A stretch of DNA of 55,134 bases from assembly GCA_017860455.1 (NCBI GenBank), contig JAGDMF010000014.1, forward strand, positions 1-55,134, given 5' to 3'. Below, one piece after another: positions 20,199 to 27,094 of this stretch. The translations under genes and the position numbers were made by a program. The DNA is from Bacteroidota bacterium (lineage in GTDB: Bacteria > Bacteroidota > Bacteroidia > Bacteroidales > WCHB1-69). How positions within the stretch are numbered: the stretch's first letter is position 1; every line of letters begins with the position of its first letter. Below the pieces are notes generated by a model that was given only the letters and a program-made list of their open reading frames with translations, was not told where the DNA came from and did not search any database.

Positions 20199-20846
20199 CT
20201 AGCTTCTGATCGCTTTTAGCAATCCTTCGTTGTCTTCGAATGCAATTTTGGCCACTGCATAGAATTCACGCATCCAGGATTCGAGTTGAGCGAATGCATG
20301 GTCTTTTTGGACTTTTGATTGTTGTGATTCACCAAGCTCTTTGATATATTCTGCTCGAGTTGATTCAACAATGGTTATTAAGTTAATAGCATCGAGGATT
20401 TTTTCTTTAGACAATTTTAAGGGAGCCACTTTTGCTTGTAGTTCAGGATTATGAGACAGTTCTTGATACAATTTCCGGACAACTTCTAACCAAGTCAAGT
20501 AAGCGGCAGGTATCTCACCATTTAATGCTAAGTTGATTCTGGTAGCAGGATCATTCCGAAACACTACTTTAGCAATCTTTCTATCGTTGCTATAAATTTT
20601 AGAAAGTTCACTTTTTGCTTGCATAAAATCCAGATACGATTTTGATGTTTCATTCCCTTCCTGTTTGTTATGGTCATAAGCGAGTCTTGCTATGTTGAAT
20701 AATGATTCACCTTCAGTGATGATCTCGGAAGGATACCCGAACTCTGCCATAATAGTTGCAATTTCGGATTGGTTTCTCACATTTTCTAGAGAGATTCTGA
20801 ATGTTTCAAGCAGTTCTGCTTCGGTTAAAAAACTCAAATTTTTCAT
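20199..20846 (-). CDS. Conserved-looking helical protein of unknown function
   Basis: 215 residues, no signal peptide or membrane segment. It appears mostly alpha-helical, with a charged middle ('KSELSKIYSNDRKIAKVVFRND') and an aromatic/acidic C-terminus ('LESWMREFYAVAKIAFEDN'). The general layout ('ALNGEIPxxYLTWLE', then a helical region, then 'WMREFYAVAKIAFED') resembles small Bacteroidota proteins without assigned function; I recognise the look but not a named family. It sits 31 nt downstream of the 42-bp tandem array, so the array occupies its 5' region and could influence its expression. No -7 box is seen directly upstream. Cytoplasmic by inference. Confidence 0.7.
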   Translation of the reverse strand: MKNLSFLTEAELLETFRISLENVRNQSEIATIMAEFGYPSEIITEGESLFNIARLAYDHNKQEGNETSKSYLDFMQAKSELSKIYSNDRKIAKVVFRNDPATRINLALNGEIPAAYLTWLEVVRKLYQELSHNPELQAKVAPLKLSKEKILDAINLITIVESTRAEYIKELGESQQSKVQKDHAFAQLESWMREFYAVAKIAFEDNEGLLKAIRS

Positions 20847-20877
20847 TTTATTCCTGTTTGTTTATAAATACTACTCC

Positions 20878-21087
20878 TTTATGGTCAATCTCACGTTCCT
20901 CTTCCTATTTTACCACTCCTTCATGGTCAATCTCACGTTCCTGTTGTTGTTTTACCACCCCTTCTTGGTTAATCTCATGTTGCTGAGGGAGTTTTACCAC
21001 TCCTTTATGGTCAATCTCACGTTCCTCATGGTGTTTAACCATTCCTTTATGGATAATCTCAGGTTGCTGAAGGTGTTTTACCATTAC
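20878..21087. repeat. Tandem array of five 42-bp units
   Basis: Five contiguous units of exactly 42 bp (starts 20878, 20920, 20962, 21004, 21046), each with the frame 'TTYATGGTCAATCTCACGTT ... TTTTACCACTCC'. 42 bp is four helical turns and also 14 codons. One minus-strand frame reads 14-residue peptides ('EREIDHKGVVK'), interrupted by a TAG between the last two units, and a plus-strand frame is open too. I therefore treat it as a DNA repeat, not a gene. Confidence 0.9.
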
Positions 21088-21229
21088 AAGGGTCATATAT
21101 CAGGTACCCGATGCTGTCACGCTCAACCATAATCCACTTTTTGGGAATATCGCGAACGGTTTTCCATGTTGTTTGACTTAGTGAAGTAAGTGAGACGACT
21201 ATTAGTAGAACAGTTAGAAGTTTCTTCAT
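21059..21229 (-). pseudogene. Truncated small secreted-protein gene ending in the 42-bp array
   Basis: ATG at 21229 opens a 56-residue frame with a good signal peptide (MKKLLTVLLIVVSLTSLSQ) and a short mature part ('TTWKTVRDIPKKWIMVERD', then 'SIGYLIYDPCNGKTPSAT'). It stops at a TGA inside unit five of the tandem array. A Bacteroidota -7 box lies 32 nt upstream. The mature part ends abruptly in what looks like the beginning of a beta-rich secreted domain, so I read it as the N-terminal remnant of a longer gene whose 3' part was replaced by repeat DNA. A +1/-1 shift would join it to the repeat frame. It could instead be a genuine short secreted peptide. Confidence 0.55.
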
Positions 21230-21260
21230 GTTTGAATGTTTTGAGCTTTACTTTTTTTTG

Positions 21261-21268
21261 CAAATATA
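21261..21268 (-). promoter_or_regulatory. -7 box for the truncated secreted-protein gene
   Basis: Minus strand reads TATATTTG, an exact TAnnTTTG, 32 nt before the ATG at 21229. Confidence 0.65.
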
Positions 21269-21410
21269 AAAAAAGAAATGAATAAAAAAATAACAAATTA
21301 AAATATTAGTATTCAAATATTCCTGTTATGAGATTATTCTGAAACTTGTGTCTTTTGAGCTAAACAGATATCTGAAACTGTGGGGTTTCATGATATTTCA
21401 AAACCTGAAA

Positions 21411-22247
21411 TTACATTTTAATAATTTTTTTTACAATTTTCTTATTATCTGATTGTATGATTATTGTATAAACACCGACTGATAGTTTTGAGATATCTAT
21501 TGTTATAGTTGAATTTGAAGTATTTAGGGTATTCATTATTTGACCTTGAGCATTTACAATTTCAATTTTACTATTTTTTAATCCTGTGATATCAATTTTG
21601 TCATGAGAAGGATTTGGAAAAACGATTATTTCATTTTCCATTTCAGTATTTTCAATTACTTCTGTAGAAAGGGAAATATGCATATCTGCCCATGCGTTTG
21701 GGGTTCCACAGATTGTATAGCCACCATTTGGCCATGTAATCTCAGACCCATTACTCCAGTCCAAAAAACTAAAAAGTACCCCTAATGTAACATTTGTATT
21801 AGCAGTTATGCCAAGTTTAGAAAATGAAATTTCAAATTCATTGGCAGAATTTGCAACGTAGCTCCAGTCAGAAGGAGTTGAAGATTGCCACGAAGACCCA
21901 TTCCCAGACCATTCATACTGACCAGCAGAACCATGTAACCATACATCATCATTTGTTGGGGTTGATTCTCCATTATTCAGTTTGTCTATATATATTCCCG
22001 TGGATTGAAAATAATAGGAATCACTTATAAAAGCAACATATAACTTGGTATCACTATGCTTAAAATAGACAGTGCCATTAATACTTGGAATCTCTATGGA
22101 TGAGGCATCTGACCATTCTCCCGAATTGATAATTCCATTAATAATCGGAATCGATCCTTGTGGAACGGTAATTGTGTCACCGGAATGGGCGAATGTATAT
22201 CCTATATTTAGGAAAAGTACAAGTGAAAAGGTGATTAGGTTTTTCAT
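21411..22247 (-). CDS. Secreted CBM9/DOMON-like protein with T9SS sorting domain
   Basis: 278 residues. Signal peptide to about residue 20 (…LNIGYTFA). Residues about 25-200 look like a carbohydrate-binding-module-9/DOMON-type beta-sandwich: 'IINGIINSGEWSDASSIEI', 'VYFKHSDTKLYVAFISDS', a 'TPTNDDVWLHGS' segment and a late Trp-rich stretch. The last 75 or so residues ('IIVFPNPSHDKIDITGL' to 'KKIVKKIIKM') are a T9SS type A C-terminal domain, so it is exported through T9SS. A single binding domain with no catalytic partner suggests a ligand-binding surface protein; the ligand is unknown. No clear -7 box is seen upstream. Confidence 0.8.
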   Translation of the reverse strand: MKNLITFSLVLFLNIGYTFAHSGDTITVPQGSIPIINGIINSGEWSDASSIEIPSINGTVYFKHSDTKLYVAFISDSYYFQSTGIYIDKLNNGESTPTNDDVWLHGSAGQYEWSGNGSSWQSSTPSDWSYVANSANEFEISFSKLGITANTNVTLGVLFSFLDWSNGSEITWPNGGYTICGTPNAWADMHISLSTEVIENTEMENEIIVFPNPSHDKIDITGLKNSKIEIVNAQGQIMNTLNTSNSTITIDISKLSVGVYTIIIQSDNKKIVKKIIKM

Positions 22248-22393
22248 GAAATAATTTTTAATTTGTAATATTATAATTATCTTATTATTTGTTTTTTAAG
22301 AATTACTGAATTCAAGTTTTAATGGTTTTCCATTTTCTCTATTCATTCAGGATTTTGATCATTCATTGCAGATTATTTTTGCTTCATCATTTG

Positions 22394-23434
22394 TTAGGGG
22401 ATGTATTTTTCAACCTTCTGAAAATAATCCCATCTTCCACCTTCAGTTTCATCAAAAATAGGCTGAATTTGAATTTTCCCTTTTCTATTTATATAACCCA
22501 CTTTCTCATTAATTAAAATAGGGGCTAATCCATTTTCAAAATGTCCAACCAAATCAAACGCAATTGGTATCACTAATTTACCATTCTTATTAATAAAACC
22601 CCATTTATCATTCAATTTTACTCCAGCAAGTCCCTCATAGAAGTGAAACATGTCATCATAAATTGGAGGAAACAACAGTTGACCATGTTTATTAACAATA
22701 CTATATTTCCCATCAATTTTAACAATGGATCTGCCTTCTGTAAAAATTCCTACTGATTGATATATTGGATGTAAAATAATTTTACCGTTCCTTTTTTTCA
22801 ATCCTGCTCTTCCTTTATCAGAATCCCAATATGCAATTAGTTTTAAATTGTCATTCATTCGAATTGGATCAATGTTTGTATTGGTGTCAATAATTTCACC
22901 ATTTTTATTTATTAGCATATATTTTTTATGTATACTATCAGAAACAACTGCAGTACCGTCAACAAATCGGTAACAATTTTTATATTTTAATGGAATACTG
23001 AATTCACCTTTCCTATTTATGTATCCACAATATCCACAAACTGACACTACCGCAAGTCCTTCACTAAAATCAAAAGTATCATCAAATACAAAATCGGTAA
23101 TAGAATCACCTCTTAGATTTATATACCCCCATTTTCCTCTTTTTTGGACAGCTGCTAAACCTTCATAAAACCAAAGTGCATCTTCGTATTGATAATCAAT
23201 AATTAGATTGCCATTATAATCAATATATCCAAAAAGACTGTCTTTCTGAACAGGAGCTAATCCTTCAGAAAAACTCCAAGCAAAGTCAAACTGAGGTTCA
23301 ATCACAAAAGCACCAGTCTTATCTATAAATCCATATTTACCTGAATCATTTACCCTACAAAGTATCTTTGTCTGGGCAATACACACAGTGCTCATTCCAA
23401 TGAAAAAAAATAAATATACAATATGTCTTTTCAT
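22394..23434 (-). CDS. WG-repeat secreted protein
   Basis: 346 residues with a signal peptide (…FFFIGMSTVCIAQ) and about nine WG-type repeats of 30-45 residues. The recurring pattern is 'GKYGFIDKTGAFVIEPQFD', 'EGLAAVQKRGKWGYIN', 'DKWGFINKNGKLVIPIAFD': a Gly-aromatic-Ile-Asp/Asn core, then 'GxxxIxPxYD', then 'F.EGLA.V'. WG repeats build beta-structures; no general enzymatic role is known. The start codon overlaps the stop of the upstream lipoprotein gene by 4 nt (ATGA), so the two are translationally coupled and probably act together at the envelope. Divergent or imperfect repeats are in the middle (about residues 150-215). Confidence 0.85.
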   Translation of the reverse strand: MKRHIVYLFFFIGMSTVCIAQTKILCRVNDSGKYGFIDKTGAFVIEPQFDFAWSFSEGLAPVQKDSLFGYIDYNGNLIIDYQYEDALWFYEGLAAVQKRGKWGYINLRGDSITDFVFDDTFDFSEGLAVVSVCGYCGYINRKGEFSIPLKYKNCYRFVDGTAVVSDSIHKKYMLINKNGEIIDTNTNIDPIRMNDNLKLIAYWDSDKGRAGLKKRNGKIILHPIYQSVGIFTEGRSIVKIDGKYSIVNKHGQLLFPPIYDDMFHFYEGLAGVKLNDKWGFINKNGKLVIPIAFDLVGHFENGLAPILINEKVGYINRKGKIQIQPIFDETEGGRWDYFQKVEKYIP

Positions 23435-24081
23435 TTTATAAAAATTATCTTAGTAGAATCAACCAAGTCATCACCGTTCCAAATATATTCCGATACGCGG
23501 AAAGAACTGTTGTCAACCTTTTTAACTCTACTCTTTAAATATTTAATTGGGTCTTTAGCTTCAGATACCTCGTTCCGTCTTATTGAGCCACTACCGAGCA
23601 AAGTCCAGGTATTATGACTATATCCATAAATAAAAATTCCAGCATTATTGGATTGATACCAGTCAGGGTAATAAATTACTTCATCAGTTTTATTTCCATC
23701 AAGGTCGCCAAGGTCTGCTACTATGCCACCAAAACCATTATAATGTTTAATAATTGGAATTTTGCATGAGAAAGTAATATTTACATATTGGCTATCTATT
23801 TTGTTGTTAAGAAAGAAAAAAGTCAGTGGTTGAATAAATGCTTTGTCTTTTATTCCGTCACCGTCCACGTCACCAATTGTGAATGTGTCTATGCGATTTA
23901 AATTGTAGTCTTTAATAAGTTGATTAATTTGTATTGAATCCGAGTTATTAAAAGAGTTCATTATTGGAACCAGCGTGTCATTTGTTTTATTTGTCTGTAC
24001 TTCCTTAAATGTCGATGGGGATGAACATGAAGTTGTCAAGCCAATAATAATTGTCGATATAAAAATGGTTCGTTTTATCAT
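23431..24081 (-). CDS. Lipoprotein with calcium-binding-like DxDGDG motifs
   Basis: 216 residues. The N-terminus 'MIKRTIFISTIIIGLTTSCSSP' is a type II signal with lipobox LTTSC, so the mature protein should be lipid-anchored. Two motifs, 'TIGDVDGDGIKDKAFI' (about residue 69) and 'VADLGDLDGNKTDEVIYYP' (about 122), match the D-x-D-G-D-G / D-x-D-G-N-x-x-D type found in FG-GAP/VCBS-like proteins, which usually bind Ca2+. The rest is beta-rich. Its last codon overlaps the WG-repeat gene start (ATGA). Upstream, 60 nt separate it from the DUF6188-like gene. Function unknown. Confidence 0.75.
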   Translation of the reverse strand: MIKRTIFISTIIIGLTTSCSSPSTFKEVQTNKTNDTLVPIMNSFNNSDSIQINQLIKDYNLNRIDTFTIGDVDGDGIKDKAFIQPLTFFFLNNKIDSQYVNITFSCKIPIIKHYNGFGGIVADLGDLDGNKTDEVIYYPDWYQSNNAGIFIYGYSHNTWTLLGSGSIRRNEVSEAKDPIKYLKSRVKKVDNSSFRVSEYIWNGDDLVDSTKIIFIK

Positions 24082-24141
24082 TTTAAATGTTGCCTAATGG
24101 TTGGGGTTTGTTATGGGTGGCTTTTTGTGTTGTTTCCATTG

Positions 24142-24582
24142 TCATTGACCGTCATATAATATTGCAACGTTTCCCATACCCATTCCAATGTATTGTTTAT
24201 TGTTAGCGTGTAAGTTGTATGATTCATAACCACCAGAAGAAATTAGAATTTCAATTTCAAAACGGTCTGTCAAAGTTAAAATCAAGTCCGCTGTATTCTT
24301 TTTAATTTTCAAGCTCATTAGTTTTTGTCCTGTCAACTTTTGTGAAAGTTCACTAACAATGTCAACTGGTTTTAGCAAACCAAATTGTTGTCCGTGGTCA
24401 GCAGAAACCATAACTATTAGGTCGTCTTTTAAGAGTCTCCAAAGTGTCGAAACGAGCAAAAAAACATTATTATTGAATCTAAAAACCCAACTGTCAATGT
24501 TACTATCATAAGAGATTTGTTCGAATAGGTTGTCTGCTGGAATAATAACGTCTTGGTCTAATTTATTATATTTTGTTGTCAT
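24142..24582 (-). CDS. Small DUF6188-like protein of unknown function
   Basis: I use the ATG at 24582 (146 residues), not the TTG 33 nt upstream; the ATG is preceded by 'AAGAGCAAA', a weak RBS. No signal peptide. Features: 'SWVFRFNNNVFLLVSTLWRLLKDD', then 'LSQKLTGQKLMSLKIKKNTADLILTLTDRFEIEIL', then 'SGGYESYNLH'. The strand order and the 'LWR' motif resemble DUF6188-type proteins, which often sit with polymorphic-toxin immunity genes; that is a resemblance, not a firm assignment. A -7 box lies 168 nt upstream (24750). It is first in a minus-strand set with the lipoprotein and WG-repeat genes. Confidence 0.6.
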   Translation of the reverse strand: MTTKYNKLDQDVIIPADNLFEQISYDSNIDSWVFRFNNNVFLLVSTLWRLLKDDLIVMVSADHGQQFGLLKPVDIVSELSQKLTGQKLMSLKIKKNTADLILTLTDRFEIEILISSGGYESYNLHANNKQYIGMGMGNVAILYDGQ

Positions 24583-24749
24583 TTTGCTCTTAATTTTTAT
24601 AGTTGTCAGTAGCAATTGTGTGGTCGTCTAACATTACTGTTAACTCGTTAATATGTTTACTTCAAAACCTCAAAAAGTGTATCGATTCATCTGATTTTGG
24701 AATTATTGTGAACGATTTGGAGACTTTCAGGGTGTTTATTATTAGATTG

Positions 24750-24757
24750 CAAATATA
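24750..24757 (-). promoter_or_regulatory. -7 box upstream of the DUF6188-like gene set
   Basis: Minus strand reads TATATTTG. The leader to the first ATG would be about 160 nt, long for this genome. The leader contains a GTTAGAC motif discussed in the findings. Confidence 0.5.
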
Positions 24758-24833
24758 AAAAAAGGATTTTAATATTCAATACTATATAAAATCATTTTAA
24801 TTATTTTTTAAAAAGAATTTTTTAGATTATTTT

Positions 24834-24990
24834 CTGCAACCTCTGCGAGGTTGTGGTTGATCGGGGTGGTTCATTTTGCCGTAGGTATCTTCGCAACCTA
24901 CGGTTACTAATATGGAACATCTTCGAGGTAGAAAAGTCTGCGGACTGCAGACTTGCTCATACAAATATAACGCTCCTCTGGAGCGGGATG
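24834..24990. repeat. REP-like palindrome cluster 1
   Basis: Three palindromic units in the intergenic desert. CAACCTCTGCGAGGTTG is at about 24837. CCGTAGGTATCTTCGCAACCTACGG (24881-24905) is close to the reverse complement of 52015-52039. The third, ACAAATATAACGCTCC..GGAGCGGG (24960-24986), is shared with 52146-52172 and, inverted, 51007-51031. Base composition is far more GC-rich than the flanks. Nothing coding is seen between 24583 and 25633. Confidence 0.75.
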
Positions 24991-25035
24991 GTTTCGTCGG
25001 GTAATCGTTAATAGTTTGGCAGTTAAAAATAAATG

Positions 25036-25230
25036 ATGGCACCGGCGCTTCGATACGAAACCTTTGTTATTCCCCAATTTGTTCTTATAGTCTGTATTTC
25101 CGGTTTCACTCAGCGACCTTAGCTTTGAGCAACATACGCACTACTCTAAGGTCGTTGAGTAGAAGCGCCCTCACGATGTCTTGAAGAAACGAAGAATTAA
25201 ATAGCTTCGTATCGAAACGCCGACACCATG
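25036..25230. mobile_element. MITE-like element with nested inverted repeats
   Basis: Outer arms CGGCG(C/T)TTCGATACGAA(A/G)C at 25043-25061 and, inverted, 25204-25222 match at 17 of 19 positions; weaker similarity extends to 25036 and 25230. Inside is a second inverted repeat, ACTCAGCGACCTTAG (25108-25122) against CTAAGGTCGTTGAGT (25146-25160), with one mismatch. No ORF. The size of about 190 bp and the terminal inverted repeats suggest a non-autonomous mobile element; no target duplication is evident. Confidence 0.55.
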
Positions 25231-25238
25231 AAAAAGAC

Positions 25239-25448
25239 CGCATTAGGGCGTAGGCTAGGTACCCCGCAAGTTGAGCTGCTTAGGGGATGACGGATCGGGC
25301 AGAGCGACCTTGGGAGCTACTGCCCGGCCGTTCAGACCCTTGCAGCGAAACGAGGAGTACAGGCCGGAGCCCGACCCTTTGACCAGCGACGCGGTTCGTT
25401 TTCGTTGGGAGGGGAATTGGGTTGAGCGCAGACAAAGGGGAATGCCCA
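25239..25448 (-). repeat. GGGCATTCC interspersed repeat, copy B
   Basis: Inverse orientation: on the minus strand it begins GGGCATTCC and runs to CTTGCGGGGT. Long blocks (GGTCTGAACGGCCGGGCAGT, TCGTTTCGCTGCAAG, CGATCCGTCATCCCCTAAG) are shared in order with copy C at 50743-50930. A CCCTAATGCG end like that of copies A and D lies just beyond, suggesting nesting of two elements. It follows the 3' end of nhaC. Confidence 0.8.
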
Positions 25449-25542
25449 ATATAATGAATAATTAAGAATGAATAATGAATAATAATTTTGGTTCAGGGGA
25501 AAATCAATAGACCTGTGCTTTAGCTCAGGGATATTGGTTTAG

Positions 25543-25612
25543 GTAAAAAGTAAAAGGTAATAGGTAATAGGTAAAAAGTAATAGGTAAGAGGTAATAAGT
25601 AAAAAGTAAGAG
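25543..25612. repeat. GTAAAAAG/GTAATAG low-complexity tandem words
   Basis: Degenerate 7-bp words (GTAAAAA, GTAATAG, GTAAGAG) repeated about ten times, ending 22 nt before the nhaC stop. Similar to the array at 55036-55134. Confidence 0.8.
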
Positions 25613-25633
25613 CGAATAAGGGAAAAGTGGTTT

Positions 25634-27094
25634 TTATGGAATGGGTTGGGGAGGAGCGATCTCTTCCGGGGGATCTTGTCTTAGTTTGATCTTCATGGAA
25701 ACCATTACAACTGTGGTGATGGGGGAGATCCAGCAGAAGACGGCAAATGGGAAATATGCCATCGTAGACACTCCTAAAACGGCAGATTGTGTAAGTCCGC
25801 AAGTGTTCCAGGGGATTAAAACGGATGTTACTGTAGTGGCATCTTCCACACTCCGACTTAACACTTCCGGTTTGAGACGCAACTTTTCAAAGTTTTTCTT
25901 AAAGATTTTCGTGTTCAAAATGATCGCCAAATATTGATCAAACAATACGGCATTCATCAGCCAGCCGTTTATGGCTAATCCAATGATGGTTCCTGATAAT
26001 CCTTTACACATTTTTTGTATTCCCTGACTGAGTTTATCCAAAACACCAATGGTTGATATGGTTCCACCAAATACTAAAGCGCAAATAATCAGCATTACAG
26101 TTGGTAACATCCCCTGCATCCCTCTGGAAATGAAGAAATTGGAAAATGTAGGATTATCACAGGGCACCTGAATTGTACCAGAGATAGACTGTACTACAGA
26201 ACTATACACTGATTTCCAATCCATAGCAGTTGCACCGGTAATATGCATGCACACTTCGGGTTGAAAAATGACGGCAGCGACTGCTCCTAACATCATGATA
26301 ATGAACAATAAAATGATGGTTGGAATTTTAAAATAGATCAGAACTACAGTTATAGCGGGGACAATCAATAACCAGGGCGTAATATTAAAAGTAGAATCAA
26401 TTGCATTTAATGTTGCCGACATATCTATGGTGCTGATTTCTATAAAATTCAGATTGGCAATAACATATACGATACAGGTGATTGTTAAGGAGGGGACTGT
26501 AGTGTAGATCATATATTTTACATGGGTCATCAAGTCTGAGCCGGCAATAATAGCGGCTAAGTTTGTGGTATCGGATAGGGGAGAGATTTTGTCGCCAAAA
26601 TAGGCTCCAGAAATGATGGCACCGGCCACCCAGCCTTCGTGAATGCCAAAAGAGCGGCCAATTCCGATAAAAGCCAACCCAATTGTTGCGACGGTTGTCC
26701 AGGAGCTTCCGGTGATTAAAGAAACCAGGGCACAGGTTATGGTGCAGGAGAGTAAAAGGAAATGGGGATTGATCAGTTTTACCCCATAGTAAGTCATCAT
26801 CGGAACAATACCACTGATCATCCAGGTACCGGATATACCGCCAATGAGCAATAAAATAACCAGTGAAGTTACCACTTCTGAAACCTGATGGATGATCCCT
26901 TTTTCTATTTTCTGCCAGGAGACTTTGTATCTGAAAATGCCAAATCCAATCACGATAGCAGAGGCCATCAGGATGATCACATTATTACTTCCGGATGCTA
27001 CATCAACACCAACGACAATGCTATTAATTGCAATTAATGCTACTAAAAGCGCGATGGTAAGAAAGGAAAATAAATAGGAGGGTTTTCGAATCAT
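25634..27094 (-). CDS. nhaC: NhaC-family Na+/H+ antiporter
   Basis: 486 residues with about 11-12 hydrophobic segments spread along the length. The family signature 'SGAYFGDKISPLSDTTNLAA' (about residues 165-184) is intact, as are 'LITGSSWTTVATIGLA' before it and 'VEDATTVTSVLIPWNTCG' near the C-terminus. NhaC proteins exchange Na+ for H+ across the inner membrane; some relatives exchange organic anions such as malate/lactate, so the substrate is not certain. Its ATG overlaps the stop of the upstream TPR membrane protein by 4 nt (ATGA), so the two are coupled. The C-terminal tail is Pro-rich ('DPPEEIAPPQPIP') and its 3' flank is repeat DNA. Confidence 0.9.
   Translation of the reverse strand: MIRKPSYLFSFLTIALLVALIAINSIVVGVDVASGSNNVIILMASAIVIGFGIFRYKVSWQKIEKGIIHQVSEVVTSLVILLLIGGISGTWMISGIVPMMTYYGVKLINPHFLLLSCTITCALVSLITGSSWTTVATIGLAFIGIGRSFGIHEGWVAGAIISGAYFGDKISPLSDTTNLAAIIAGSDLMTHVKYMIYTTVPSLTITCIVYVIANLNFIEISTIDMSATLNAIDSTFNITPWLLIVPAITVVLIYFKIPTIILLFIIMMLGAVAAVIFQPEVCMHITGATAMDWKSVYSSVVQSISGTIQVPCDNPTFSNFFISRGMQGMLPTVMLIICALVFGGTISTIGVLDKLSQGIQKMCKGLSGTIIGLAINGWLMNAVLFDQYLAIILNTKIFKKNFEKLRLKPEVLSRSVEDATTVTSVLIPWNTCGLTQSAVLGVSTMAYFPFAVFCWISPITTVVMVSMKIKLRQDPPEEIAPPQPIP

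Noticed and set aside
20692-21132. Plus-strand ORF through the 42-bp array
   Set aside because: Overlaps the convincing minus-strand gene and is a product of the repeat period.
24827-25465. Short ORFs in the repeats of 24.8-25.5 kb
   Set aside because: They coincide with copy B and REP-like palindromes, are open on both strands, and have no RBS.
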